This document shows positions 29,341-42,150 of a stretch of DNA of 64,000 bases, piece after piece; position 1 is the first letter of the stretch; each line of letters begins with the position of its first letter. The translations under genes and the position numbers were made by a program. Below the pieces are notes generated by a model. That model did not search any database. It was given only the letters and a program-made list of their open reading frames with translations, and was not told the origin of the DNA. The stretch is from assembly GCF_007655135.1 (NCBI RefSeq), contig NC_045128.1:16880230-16944229 (forward strand), read 5' to 3'. The DNA comes from Punica granatum. Its lineage: Eukaryota > Streptophyta > Magnoliopsida > Myrtales > Lythraceae.

Positions 29341-32300
29341 GCTCAAACCCCGAGTGTGGTGGCAAATCAGCTTAAGGCTCTATTTTACAAAATTTGCATT
29401 GTACTTTGAACCTTTCGAGTCAATGTGAACGACAACATTATCTTTTGAAAACTCACGCATTGCACGCATCCTATTTATTTACTATTTTACACGAGAATTA
29501 ACACTATCACACGGTAGACAAAGTTGTGACCGCCTTTGCAGGTGGATCTCTCGTGGTCCTCACCCCTCCTCCACGGCGAGACAATCAGTAGCTCAAGGGC
29601 CAACCATCCAAGCAACACTAACTCCCCATTAATCCCGCGCAATCGATTACGTCATTGCATGGTTGAGCACACGTCCCTCGATGCTACAAGTGCTTCCACC
29701 AGCACAACAGTGTGCCCTTTCCGCGTCGTGCGAGCACACCCCTACCTTGCCCATGCACGCATCCTCAACACACCTTGTGCATGTCTCTCAGTGTGCTTGC
29801 ATGATGCCTACCAGGCTAGTTCGCTCCCCTACGCTGTTGCATTCAAATTACGAATAGTTCTTGTTCCTTCATTGCCTTTCCTCTTCCCATTGCAGGAAAT
29901 AACCGACAAGAAGGCAACTTGGACCTTGAACGACCACAATTAGGACAATGAACACTTCCCGTCCAGCACCTTGGAACTTCGACACCGAATCCCAACCCTC
30001 CCTCCGCAAAAGATCACAGGCAATAACTCCGACAAACAGAGCATGGCCCTGCCCACCCGCTACGAAAGTCACTAGCACGGTCACATCTCCGACCGGAGAA
30101 TGATCCCTACCCACCCTCCGCTGTGGCCATCAACCAGCCGTCGGGGCAACACGCATTCTTCCTTAAACTCTCTTCTATATATGCATTCATAAATGGGTTC
30201 CCGACGTGAACAAACCCTTCTAGTGGCACTAGGACAGTCCCGAAGACGCCCTATTGATTCTGTCGGATCTGTTCAACTCGCCAGTCCTCTTGGGACCCGG
30301 CTCCTCGAGCCTTCCCTAGGACGGCTGTGCATGCCAACCAGCAATTGGGGAAAGTACGCCTATACGGCTCACGATCACAGTCTGACCACCCCAGGGTGGT
30401 GATGATTAGACTCCCGGAATTGAGTGTCCCCCACGCGCGGCACCCACGGGTCGCGCGCTGGATGAGGGAACCTCCCATGGGTCCACCTTACATTTCCTAC
30501 CACACATTCCACCGCATAATCGCCTAATGCATCATCCTGTTTGTCATCCTTCACAGGGACACGCCAGTCGCGGGCGAAGAGCGATGCGCGGGTTCACACC
30601 TCCCCGAGAACTCCTATCGGGTCTTTCTTCCTATACTTTAGTAGGGAAGGGCCCGACAAGGAGGTACCCCCTATGAAGCCGACGACGGAAGCATCCGAAC
30701 GAGCTGCATGCCTTCAGCGCAACCGTCTCAATCGACAAACAAACATGCCTATCGGCTTCGAGAGCACACCTTTCCGGCGTACAACTGATGCTGGAACCAC
30801 AAGCACGATCGGGGACGATGGTTGTACAAGACGCCCGACACAAATCACAAAGACCGGGGCATCCCCGTCCAACATTCACGCGGAGGCAACCTTGGTCACC
30901 CACACTCCTGGGGCAATTTTGTTTTCGTTTTAAACAATAGGGGAAAGGACTTGTAAATTTTGCAAGGACAAAAGACGCGAAGTTCGGCTTTTGAGTGCAC
31001 AAGCATCAGACTTCTGAGAAAACCAACCCTCGCAAAATTGGGCTAGGACAACAAAGTACATCAAGTCTCCATGGGGCGAAGCAAACAAAAGCAGCCTCGA
31101 TGATGCAAAGTCGAGGAGTTTCAAACAAGTACAAGGGGCACAATACAGACCCCAGCTGCGAGGAAAAAAACAGAGCGAAAAGAAGCAGGATAAACCCGCC
31201 AATGAAGAGAGAGAGAAAAGAAGCGGGAAAAACCCGCCAATAAAAAATGGGGCAATGCCGAGGTTCACCAAAAGCACCGGCACCCCCGATCCAAAAGAAA
31301 TGAACAAATCCCAACAAAAAGGGAAGCAGGAGTCGCAACTCCTCGACGGAGACAGAGCGTAACGCACTCGAACGTCGAATCATTCAAGCACTTCGCCCTT
31401 GCAAACTCGAGAGATAAAAGAATCGAGCCCGCTAGGTCGAAAACCCCTCGGGGCGACCTAGGCAAAAGCTAGGGCAAAAGAGAGGCATGACCGAAAATCC
31501 CGAGGCGGGCGGTCGTGGCAAAAGGAGAGTTCATTCCCTTTAGGTTGAGAGGTGCGGCCCCGAGGTGGGTGACCGTAGTAAAAGGAGAGCAAAACGAGAG
31601 ATAAACAAAACAGTCACCCGAGGCTCTCGCACACTGCGCGAGCTAGGGATCCCCAGGGGAAATGGCCAGGATGTCTACTCCAACGAGATCCCCAATCGGC
31701 TCTTCAACATAACTCAACTTTCCAAGGCGGATTCTTCCCCAGGCGTAGTGGACAACCGAACACGCCATCCGAGGAGTTTGGCGCAGCCCACACCGCGGAA
31801 AGACAAAAAGGGGGTACATTTCGCTGCAGGCGTGAACCCGTGTATCCTTTTAGCTTGGGGCAACGTGCTCTCTAAGCTTTCTCTTTTCTCATTGTCATTT
31901 ACATAACTCCAAAATGGGTCACAGCCACCCTTCAATCGGCTACCACAAAGCCAAAATCCCAGACATTCCTTTCCGGGAGCCTAGTCATAACACGTTGGGA
32001 AAACTAGACTGAGGCCTGGTCAAATTTGCGCAGAACTCCCCATGTGGGTCACAAACGCAGCTGCCTTGCGCTACCCTGACGAGAAGGGTCCTAAGCCGAC
32101 AAGCGCGTCGAACAATCGATAGAGTCGCTAGGGCGTCACTGAGAACGTCTTAATATGCCCATGCATGGTCGACAAAAGTCCCTGAAGGCCTCGCATTGAG
32201 GCCTTTGAAGGCGAGATCTAGTCTTACTTGCCTAAGCAAAGTTCTTCACGAGTCACCTAGGGAATCCAAAACTGAAGCATCGTGTGTCACAATGACGTTA

Positions 32301-32437
32301 TCTTCATAAGCATTGATACACCCGTACATCATTAACGACTCACTACGACTTGCTAATGATGTTAGGATCACAGATGCCAAGCAGCTAGAACCATGGCAGA
32401 CGTTAATTCCCGGTCTCACGGGATACGTAGGCGCTCA
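29341..32437 (+). other. E2 central internal region, no pol domains
   Basis: Parallel to E1 8531-12930 but without array A: where E1 has 9311-9968, E2 passes straight from CCGAATCCCAACCC to AAAGATCACAGGC (near 29990). It contains acceptor-like TTTGCAG/GTGG (29541) and CATTGCAG/GAAA (29897). There are no retroviral-type domains. Confidence 0.6.
31006..31383 (-). other. Possible conserved antisense ORF, E2 copy
   Basis: A 125-residue reading with several hydrophobic stretches. It shares FFWIGGAGAFGEPRH and, further on, VLCP-L-ETPRLCI-EA with the antisense reading of M (39732-40118). The conserved frame between two diverged copies suggests possible coding constraint. The alternative is chance openness opposite a purine-rich strand. 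Confidence 0.3.
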
Positions 32438-32704
32438 CTATTCTGCAGGGCCAAGTCCCATCGTCTTCACTTTTATGTAGGGCCAAGTCCCATCATTACT
32501 CTTCTGCAGGGCCGAGCCCCATCTTTACTTTTATGTAGGGCCGAGTCCCATCTTTGCTTTTATGCAGGGCCAGATCCACACCACCACTCTTATGTAGGGC
32601 CAAGTCCCACCATCTTCACCTTTATGCAGGGCCAAGTCCCATCATCATTTTTCTGCAGGGCCGAGTCCCGTCTTCACTTTCATGCAGGGCCAAGTCCCGT
32701 CATC
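32438..32704 (+). repeat. Tandem array C1 in E2 (~30-bp unit)
   Basis: Nine diverged copies of a 28-32 bp unit with core GCAGGGCCAAGTCCCATC. C1 leads directly into array C2. Confidence 0.85.
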
Positions 32705-33790
32705 ACTTTATTGCTTTCAGGACTTCGCGTTCCCGGACTTTGCGTCCGGTTACTGCTTTCCGGACTCTGCGTCCACTTTACTGCTTTCAGGACTTCGCGT
32801 CCCCGGACTTTGCGTCCGGTTACTGCTTTCCGGACTCCGCGTCCACTTTATTGCTTTCAGGACTTCGCGTCCCCGGACTTTGCTTTCGGTTACTGCTTTC
32901 CGGACTCCGCGTCCACCTTATTGCTTTCCGGACTTCGCGTCCACATTTACTGCTTTCAGGACTTCGTGTCCCCGGACTTTGCGTCCGGTTACTGCTTTCC
33001 GGACTCCGCGTCCACTTTACTGCTTTCAGGACTTCGCGTCCCCGGACTTTGTGTCCGGTTACTGCTTTCCGGACTCCGCGTCCACATTTACTGCTTTCAG
33101 GACTTCGCGTCCCCGGACTTTGCGTCCGGTTACTGCTTTCCGGACTCCGCGTCCACTTTATTGCTTTCCGGACTTCGCGTCCACTTTACTGCTATAAGGA
33201 CTTCGCGTCCCCGGACTTTGCGTCCGGTTACTGCTTTCCGGACTCCGCGTCCACTTTACTGCTTTCAGGACTTCGCGTCCCCGGACTTTGCGTCCGGTTA
33301 CTGCTTTCCGGACTCCGCGTCCACTTTACTGCTTTCAGGACTTCGCGTCCCCGGACTTTGCGTCCGGTTACTGCTTTCCGGACTCCGCGTCCACTTTATT
33401 GCTTTCCGGACTCCGTGTCCACTTTACTGCTTTCAGGACTTCGCGTCCCCGGACTTTGCGTCCGGTTACTGCTTTCCGGACTCTGCGTCCACTCTATTGC
33501 TTTCAGGACTTCACGTCCCCGGACTTTGCGTCCGGTTACTGCTTTCCGGACTCTGCGTCCACTTTATTGCTTTCAGGACTTCGCGTCCCCGGACTTTGCG
33601 TCCGGTTACTGCTTTCCGGACTCCGCGTCCACTTTATTGCTTTTAGGACTTCGCATCCCCGGACTTTGCGTCCGGTTACTGCTTTCCGGACTCCGCGTCC
33701 ACTTTATTGCTTTCCGGATTTCGCGTCCACATTTACTGCTTTCCGGACCTCTCGTCCATTTTACTGCTTTCTGCGGGCTTCGGCCCTTCA
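32705..33790 (+). repeat. Tandem array C2 in E2 (70-bp unit)
   Basis: About 15 copies of a 70-bp unit made of two half-units, TTTACTGCTTTCAGGACTTC...CCCCGGACTTTGCGTCC and GGTTACTGCTTTCCGGACTC...CGCGTCC. Long frames (417 and 458 residues) open across it are repeats of VTAFRTPRPLYCF-type words and not proteins. It occupies the pre-PPT position that holds array B in E1. Confidence 0.9.
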
Positions 33791-33941
33791 CCTACTACTT
33801 CACATCCTCCAAATCCCAATCATGCTACTATCTCATGACAGGAGGGGCAAGCTACCACGGAGAACGACGACAGAAGCGGTCGCCGGGACCAAAAAGGGTT
33901 CCTCTCATGATCTTTGGCTACATCCTCTAACCGAGCATGCA

Positions 33942-33958
33942 ACCAAAGAGGGGCAAGC
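33942..33958 (+). promoter_or_regulatory. Polypurine tract of E2
   Basis: ACCAAAGAGGGGCAAGC directly before the 3' LTR. The 30 bp upstream (GGCTACATCCTCTAACCGAG) is also identical to E1. Confidence 0.75.
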
Positions 33959-35260
33959 TGTTAGCACCCCATTTTGGCCCACCGGCTTCCCACACGAGGA
34001 TTTCCGACCGAGACCCGGGACACTATTCAACACCCGGCAATCAGAGACAAATAGGCGAGCATGGGGTCATGAGCAATAGGAGAAGAGCACGGTCCACTAA
34101 GAAAAGCGGAGGAAAGCCATCGGAAGAACGAACGAACAAGGAATCCCCGAAACGACGGAGCTCACACTGTGGCACTATTCATCACCGAGTCACCGAAGCA
34201 CCGAAAGGTGCCCAATAAGGGACTCCAAAAATTCCTCTCAGTGCCAAAGTGACCAATGACACGTCCGGGCGCATTTCCGGGGCGTCCTACTTAAGCCGGG
34301 ACACCCCAATCCCCAACGGACGCCTTTTCTGACAGAGCTCCCGGGGTTCGCCCCACTGACAAGCAAACGGCCCCTCAAAACGGGCTTACAGGCATCCAAG
34401 GACCACCTGGGCCGGGGAACAAGCTTCAGACAACCTTCCGGAACTCGACTCGGACTCTCGAGCTATATTTCAGTGGGCACGAACGTCTCCCGACGAACCT
34501 TCGGGGCTTTTCCACGGAAAACAGAGATCACAACTATCTTCGAGCACCCCACGACGATCCCCGAGCGCCTCAAGACATTCAGGGAACACTGAGAAAATCC
34601 CGGTCCCAAGTCCCTAGGCCTCCCCGGGCTGACGGTCCTCGGCCGGGGACGACGAGTCGACGATCCCTACGGGGTGAAAGGGTCACCGAAACGAATGTTA
34701 GGATGCACAAAGAGCAATCGGGGACCGGGGGACGCTAAACTCCGCTCCGAACGTCCAAACAGGGCAAAACCGACTCTCGAGGCGCCGAGTCACCCGAACG
34801 TTCGTCCACACGACGCATGGCGATCTTAGGCTCATTCGAATCCTCGTCATTCAAGCATTCCAAATCCATAAATTAATTGGACATCGGAGATCGGACGCGC
34901 GTTCAATCAAGTCTCGAACTTTTCCCGGCTTTTCTCTTAGTCGAATGGGGTCCACAGCTCAGCCAAGCCAAGCCTCCAAGCCATGGCTCAACCCCAAGCC
35001 ACGGCTCAAACTCCAAGCCGCGGCTAAAACCCAAATTCGGTGGCTCAATCCTTCAAGAAGCTCTCTCCACCACACATTTCAAATATCTCTTACACCCATC
35101 AACTCCACTCTTCCATCCATCAACTCCACTCTTCCATCCATCACTTCCCATCAACCTTTTCAAGACAACTTCCCCTCCCTAATCCCTCTTAAGAAATTCG
35201 GATGCCCTAAGCACCATTTAATTGCATTTAACTTCACTCAATCTTGTCATTAAGCTTGCA

Positions 35261-35268
35261 TTTATAAG
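35261..35268 (+). promoter_or_regulatory. TATA box, E2 3' LTR
   Basis: TTTATAAG, unchanged from 24727 in the 5' LTR. Confidence 0.45.
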
Positions 35269-36467
35269 TCCATTTGGTCATTAACTTAAACACAACTCAT
35301 CTTGCACTCCCTCTCTAGCATTTCTCACTCAAACAAATGCTCTCAACCTCCCAAGAACTTCAGCAAAATCGCAGCAAGCAAGAACCACCCAAAAACCAAG
35401 CAAAACACTCAAGACTTAAGTCGGAATCCATCCCGACTTAAATCCAAACTTCACCAAACTTCATATCCTACATGTTTTCCACCCCCTCTATCTATTTCCG
35501 ACCTTAGATTTCAAGTTTGAAGCCTCTAAGTTAGAGAATCAGCTCAGTACAGAACCGAGCACAGTTTTGGCCCAGCCGGGTCAAAACTTCCTACCCTGTT
35601 TTCTCACCTTCTCGAGTCGGTCTGAACTTTCAAAACCCATCAAACACCTCCGGGGGTTCGTTAGGAGTCGGGAGCCACCGACCTTGCTCAAAATTCCATC
35701 GGAATCCACCGTTATGAATTCCGACCCGAAAACTGCTCAGTCGGGCCGACGTTTCTGACTGTCTGTTCGGTTTTCTTGCAGATCGGGTCGATCCGTGACC
35801 CTTTTCGATAAACGACCACTTCTACCACCTCCAGGGGTCAGTTAGGAGTCAGGAGACGTTGGCCTTGCTCAAACATTCCATCGAAATCCATCGTTATGAA
35901 TTCCGACCCGAAAACTGCCCAGTCGGGCCAGTTTCCAGATGTGCTCTGTTTTGGGTGATTTTTGCAGGACTGTACGGGTCGACCCGACAACTCTGGGAAC
36001 AAACGACCACCACGGTCACCTAGAGGAGTCCCTTGGCTATCCAAGGCCGCCGACCTTGCCTCAAAATTCCATCGGGAACCTCCGTGGCGACGTCCGACCC
36101 GACTTGTGCCAGTCGGGTCTGTCCACCCTTCCATTCGGGTCTGTTTGGTGCCATTCGGGTCTGTTCAACGGAAAACAGCCCAAACCCGACCCATCAACGG
36201 TCCAACCCGACTCTTGAAGGTACCATCCCGCATCTCGGGACTAGGTATGACCATTCCCGACTTAGAGGAGCTAGGACTTTTACATTATTGTTGTGTTTAT
36301 GGAGTTTTGAGGGGTTTTAAGCATGATTTTAATTCCGAACTTTAATATTATGCAATTTCCTTATTACACCATGCATGTTTATCATCGTTTAACTTGCTAG
36401 CATGTCGGGAAATATTTAAATCGAAGTCGAGGAAACTATCCCGACCCGGAAAAGCCGAGATCATTCG

Positions 36468-36491
36468 GGTTAACCTCTCCATGAGGTAACC
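36468..36491 (+). other. Hairpin a, E2 3' LTR
   Basis: GGTTA/TAACC with CCTC/GAGG, identical to the 5' LTR copy. Confidence 0.6.
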
Positions 36492-36582
36492 TAGAGCTTT
36501 CTTGACCTTTTTGGGTCAAGACCGGATTCCTTTCCCCGATTTAAATTGTTTCCTGAGTTTTATCGTTTTTCTCACATCCATG

Positions 36583-36674
36583 AAGTCGGTATTGTTTTAT
36601 CGATTCCTTTAATAATATGTTTGTGCATGTTTGCATGTTTGAATGTGTTATTTAAATCATGATAATACCGACTT
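36583..36674 (+). other. Long-range stem, E2 3' LTR
   Basis: AAGTCGGTATT (36583-36593) and AATACCGACTT (36664-36674), still a perfect 11-bp match. Confidence 0.65.
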
Positions 36675-38099
36675 TCGTTTAATCGTGTTATTTAACATGT
36701 TTGATGTTTGAGCATGTGAGAAACGATTCAAAACAAGACGGGGAAAACTCGTGAAACCAAATACAAGCCATGAGACCTCTCAGCTTTATCCAAGGAGAAT
36801 AGGCCGAGAGTCTCTTGGAGTTATTCGGGTTCCATGAGGCTTCCTCTTCCCGTTTTAAATCCGTTCTCGGATTTCGTGTAATTTGCAAGTTCAATTACAT
36901 CGAGAATTTCACATGAAATGTCTTTCCAAACCAAAATATGCATGGATTCGCAATTCGGAGACCCTTTCGGGCCTATTAGGACCAAAGGGTGTTTCGGCCA
37001 TCGTTGGCCGAATCTTCCTCGGTCTTTCTTGACCCGTCTTGGTCGCCGAGTCACGAATCATTTTTACAATTAATGCATTCGGCACAACCCTTAAGCATTA
37101 ATTCCACAAACGGGTTAATCGGGACGCTCACATGATTAAACCCACTTCACACTGATAAGGTTTACACGAATTGGCCATTAAATGATAACTCGCGTCGATG
37201 AGTTGTCAAATGACGTTGGTGCCCTTTTCAAACTTATCAATTTCAAAACCCGAAACGCGAGGTCCGATGTAGCATGGATGTCTGAAAAGGGTTTCTGTGT
37301 CTCAACTTGAATGTTTACCTGATTCCAGTTAGCTCAGGTCAGGATACAGAAGATCTTTCTAGATCACTTCCGGGAAGATCGACCGGTTCTTTGGCTTTTT
37401 CGGGGTTCTTGCACAACCCTGGACGACCCTGGGAATTGGTCGACACCGGCTACAGGCCGAGGTGGCCCGCACTGCGATGTTTCCCCTTTTCTGAAAACAA
37501 TTTTCAAATAAAGGGCAAAATCGTCTTTTCACAATTCAGCAACACTCTTAGGGTTAGCATGACAGAAACACTACAGTATGGGACAAGAACGGGCTACCTG
37601 TTCAGGTGCAGGTTCATCTGCATAGCCCTTTCTTATCTAACTGATGAGTTTCTATCATCCTAACATAGACTCGGGTAACTAGAACGGTTATCTCTGTCAG
37701 AAAACATTCAAAATGTTGTTTGACCTTTCACTCGACTTAACCAAACACTAGATAATGGTTATGAGGAATTCTAGATTCCAAATCTAGAGTCGAAACATGA
37801 GTTTGGCTAATTCAGTGGAAATTCAGTGTCACAATACAGAACAACTGTAAAAGCAATCCACACACATGAGATTTGACTCTCTTTGTCATGTTCTCAAAAC
37901 AAAGCCGAATGCTAAAACATTGGCACGTGCTTGTTTGTCTAGGGTAGGATTTGCATGCCAAAATACCCCGGATTAACAACTTGTTAAAACACGTACACTC
38001 GATAATAACAAACACCTTGTCTGTTATTTACATGTTGCGTGTTATCTTTCCGCACCTGTTTGCCATGCGGGTCGAACCTGATCCCTAGGCCGAATAATA

Positions 38100-38172
38100 T
38101 TAGGGTTCAACGCCCTAATCATCGAGCACAGGGTTCAACGCCCTAATCAACACTCACAGGGTCCAACGCCCT
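38100..38172 (+). other. Three tandem mini-hairpins, E2 3' LTR
   Basis: As in the 5' LTR, but copy 2 has fully complementary AGGG/CCCT arms. Confidence 0.6.
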
Positions 38173-38934
38173 ATTCAGTGAGAGCGTCCATTGAATTTCA
38201 GTTCTTCGGTCTTTTTCCCTAAACTCTCGGCGAGTTAGAGTGGAATAATAACCGAACGCGAAACGACTGGAATTCGACCCTTTTTGTAAGTTGTATTTAT
38301 TGTTTTCGAGAGCATTGTAAGGACTTTTATTTTGTACATTTGTTCTGTAAGAATTCCAGTCGGTGAGCGAACGGTCTGAGAGTCGAATTAATCGAATCGG
38401 TCTAATGCTTGCCCAGACACAAGTAAATCCAAGATCTCGCGGTTTTGGTTCACGCAGGGATTCAACCTCCATGGTTCGATGAACTGTAACGCAAGATTGT
38501 GAACCAACTCCCCGACATACGGGTTTACTTCTCTCTCGGCTTCTCAACCGACATCGTTTAATTCATCGAATCTTCGGTGTCAAAACGTGCGAGCCGTGTG
38601 CAGCTTAATTCATGCGGTAAATCATAAAACATGCAAGCCTAGCAAACCATAGTACCGAAAGGGCGTGTGGGATATAGGCCCGCACGTAACATGAACCCCC
38701 GAACACGGATTTTCCTGTTCCGCACAGATCATTGCCTTAGCATTTAGGTGTACCCCGTACCCCTAGACCCGGGCGACTCAACGGCCCTCGACCTACGGGT
38801 CGTAAACAGTAAGTGGCGACTCCTTCTCACGCGTGTCCCCATCGCGCATCCCCACGGGAAGGTGGACATTCCCAAGCCGTGCGATCCAAAAGCGCGCATG
38901 CGTGCCCCGACGAGATCAAATTCGGGTGCGCACA

Positions 38935-38939
38935 ACAGT
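38935..38939. repeat. Target site duplication of E2, right copy (ACAGT)
   Basis: Perfect match to 23468-23472; M sequence continues directly after it. Confidence 0.9.
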
Positions 38940-39731
38940 GCAAGTGGGTCCCGTTCTCAGAGGTCTAGATATGAGGCCTCCAGGGACTCCCATTAGCCAT
39001 GCATGGGCATAATAAGACTTCCCCGATGATGCCCTAGCAGTTCTATCATTTGTTCGACACGCCCGTCGGCTTTGAACCCTTATCATCCAAATGCTGTAGG
39101 GCGACTGCATTTACAACCCGCATGGGAATTTCTGCTCATAATTGGTCAAACATCGGTCTGATCATTTTCAGAATGCTATGACCAGACCCCGGAAATGAAT
39201 GTTTGGGATTTCGGCTTTGTGATAGCCTATTGAAGGGTGGCTGTGACCCATTTGAAATTATGCAAAGACAAAGAGAAAAGAGAAAGCTTGGGGAACGCAC
39301 TACCCCAGGCTAAAAGGATGCACAAGTTCACATCTGCAGCGAGATGTACCCCCCTTTCCATCCTGCTGTTCTGTGGGCTGTATTGAACTGCTTCGACGAC
39401 GTGCTCAGTTGCCCATTGTGCTTGAGGAAGGTTCCCTCTTAGACGGTTGAAAGGTATTGAAGAGCCGATCAGGGATCGTGTTGGAATAGACAACCTGGCC
39501 ACTTCCCTTGGTGATCCCTTGTCGCACGATGTGTGAAAGACTAGGAGTTCAATTTTATCTATCTCTCGTTTTGCTCTCCTCTTGCTACGGTCACCCACCT
39601 CGGGGCTACACCTCTCAATCTGAAGGGAAAGAGCTCTCCTTTTGCCACGACCGCCCCAAAGGGGTTTTTGGTCGTGCCTTTCTTTTGCCCTATCTTTTAC
39701 CTAGGCCGCCCCAAAAGGGGTATTCGACTTA

Positions 39732-40118
39732 GTGGGTTCGATTCTTTTATCTGTTGAGTTTGCAAGGGCGAAGGGGTTGAAGAATTCGACCTCCGAGTGC
39801 ATTGTATTCTGTCTCCATCTAGGAGTTGTGTCTGCTGCTCCCCTTTTTGTCGAGGCTTGTTGTTTTCTTTGGATTGGTGGCGCCAGTGCTTTTAGTGAAC
39901 ATTGGCATTGCCTTGCTTCGCTTGTTGGCGGGTTTTTTTTCCCGTTTCTTTTCTTTCTCTTCAATGGCAGGTTTTTCTCGCTTCTTTTAGCTCTGTTTTT
40001 TCTTTTGCGGCTGGGGTTTGTTTTGTGCCCCGTACATTTGCTTGAAACTCATCGACTTTGCATTGTCGAGGCCATTTTGGTGCGCTTCGCCTCGTGGAGA
40101 CTTATTGCGTGTTGCTAG
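39732..40118 (+). other. Possible conserved antisense ORF, M copy
   Basis: Antisense with respect to M, 128 residues, hydrophobic (for example LVGGFFFPFLFFLF). It matches the E2 antisense reading over FLWIGGASAF, LALFF, VLCPVHLLETHRLCI and FASWRL. A membrane-type peptide is possible but unproven. Confidence 0.3.
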
Positions 40119-41240
40119 CCATATTTTGTGAGGGCCGACTTTCTTGGAAGTTTGACTCTTGTGTACTCGGAAGTCGAACTTCGTGTCATTTGCTCTTGCA
40201 GGCTTTAGTGGTGAATTCCCCTATTGTCTAGAAAGAAAATACCAAATTGCCCCATATGGAATAGGGAAACGAGGTTGCCCCGGTGAGAGTATTGAATGGG
40301 GATGCCTCGGTCTTCATTTGTTGAAGTGGCCCGTGGCAGGCGCCTTGTGCGATCGTTGTCCCCAATCATATCTTGTTATTTCCGTAGTACATGCCTCTTG
40401 GATGGTGCACGCTGCTGAAGCGATTGAATGTTCGAGGAAGACGATTGCGTCAATGCTGGGCAATTCGCTTGATTGTCTGCGTCTTCAGCTTCATAGGGGG
40501 ATACCTCATCGTCAGACACCTCCCTCATTGAAGTATGAGGAAAGGGTCTGAGACAAGTTCTCGGGGGTCGCGAACCCGTGCATCACCCTTTCACTTGTGA
40601 CGGACGTGTACTTGTAAAGAATGACAAAGAAGATGATGCATTAGGCGATTATGCGGTAAGAAATATGCGGTGGACCCATGGAAAAATCCATTTTTGCCTC
40701 GCTCGCGACCCATGGGGTGTCGCGTGTGGATGATATTTATTTCCGGGAATTTGGTTATCACCACTCTAGAGTGGTTAACCGTGACTGGGGTCACATAAGC
40801 ATGTTTTCCTAGGTTGCGTGTAGGTATGCGCAGCAGTTCTAGGGAAGGCTGAAGGAGCCAGGTCCATTGATGACAGGCGAGTCGAACAAGTCCGATAGAA
40901 CTAATAGGGCATCGCTGGTACTGTCCTAATGTCCTCTTTGAAGGGCTTGTTCTAGTCGGGAGCCCATTTGTGGGATTGCATTTGAATGAAAGCAACATAG
41001 AGTTTAAGGAAAACTGCACGTGTTGCCCCAGTATTCAGTTGGCGACCACAACGAAGGTGGATGAGATTCATTCTTTGGTCGGAGGCATGATCGTGCTGGT
41101 ATCTCCTGCGATCGAGAGTTGGGTCATGCTTTGTTTGTGGAGTTATCACTTTCGGCCTTTGCAGTGGAAGGATTAGATTCATCCCTCATAGTATCGTTTG
41201 GATGAATTTGAATCCAAGTCGATTTTGGACTTCGGATGAG

Positions 41241-42150
41241 TCTGAAAGCAATAAATGCAGGGTTTCAAAACCCGGAAGCAATAAATGTTGGGTCGGGGCC
41301 CGAAAGCAGTAAATGCAAGGCGTCAAAACTTGGAAGCAGTAAAGTTAAGCCGAAGCCCGAAAACAATAAATGCGGGGCCAAAGCCCGAAAGTAGTAAATG
41401 CGGATGCGGGGTCGAAGCCCAATGAGAGGCCAAAGCCCATGCAAGGCCGAAGCTTGATGCGTGGCTGAAGCCCAATGCAGTAAATGCGGATCCGAAACCC
41501 AATGCGGGGTCGAAACTCAATGCAAGGCCGAAACCCGATGCAGGGCCGAAGCCCGATGCAATAAATGCAGGGTCGATGCCCAATGCGGGGTCGAAGCCCA
41601 ATGCAAGGCTGAAATCCATGCAAGGCCGAAGCTCGATGCGGGGCCGAAGCCCAATGTTGTAAATGCGGGGTCGAAGCCCAATGCAAGGCCAAAATCCATG
41701 CAAGGCCGAAACCCGATGCGGGGCCGAAGCCCAATGTTGTAAATGCGGGGCTGAAGCCCAATGCAAGGCCGAAATCCATGCAAGGCCGAAGCCCGATGCG
41801 GGGCCGAAGCCCAATGTTGTAAATGCGGAGCCGAAGCCCGATGCAAGGTCGAAACCCAATGCAGGGCCGAAGCCCGATGCGGGACCGAAGCCCAATGTAG
41901 TAAATGCGGGGCCGAAGCCCAATGTTGTAAATGCGGAGTCGAAGCCCGATGCAAGGCCGAAACCCAATGCAGGGCCGAAGCCTGATGCGGGGCCGAAGCC
42001 CAATGTAGTAAATGCGGGGCCGAAGCTCGATGCAAGGCCGAAGCCCATGCAAGGTTGAAGCCTGATGCGGGGCCGAAGCCCAATGCGGGGCCAAAGCCCA
42101 AAAGCAGTAAATGCGGGCCCAAAGCCCAAAAGCTGTAAATGCAGGCCCGA
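41241..42150 (-). repeat. Tandem array A in M
   Basis: Read on the minus strand this is the E1 array A family: TTTACAACATTGGGCTTCGG and GCATCGGGCTTCGGCCC words in 18/27-bp registers. It occupies the same place between the leader region and the centre. Frames of up to 296 residues across it are periodic translations. It is longer than the E1 array (about 910 versus 658 bp). Confidence 0.9.

Larger units (their letters stand above)
23473..38934 (+). mobile_element. E2: complete non-autonomous Ogre/Tat-like LTR retrotransposon, 15.5 kb
   Basis: It has LTRs of 4928 and 4976 bp, a tRNA-Arg PBS, a PPT and a perfect 5-bp TSD. The internal region is 5.56 kb and holds a collapsed ORF remnant, a conserved non-coding centre and array C, but no gag-pol. 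It shares terminal and internal sequence with E1, while the middle of its LTR is a different subfamily (II). It inserted into M, in the opposite orientation. Confidence 0.92.
33959..38934 (+). repeat. E2 3' LTR (subfamily II)
   Basis: Starts TGTTAGCACC (one change from the 5' LTR) and ends GGGTGCGCACA, followed by TSD ACAGT. It retains the 47-bp GCCAAGCC-rich segment that the 5' LTR has lost. Confidence 0.9.

Noticed and set aside
32393..33930. Long open frames of 417 and 458 residues
   Set aside because: They translate arrays C1 and C2 in overlapping frames; the residues follow the DNA period and no frame is favoured.
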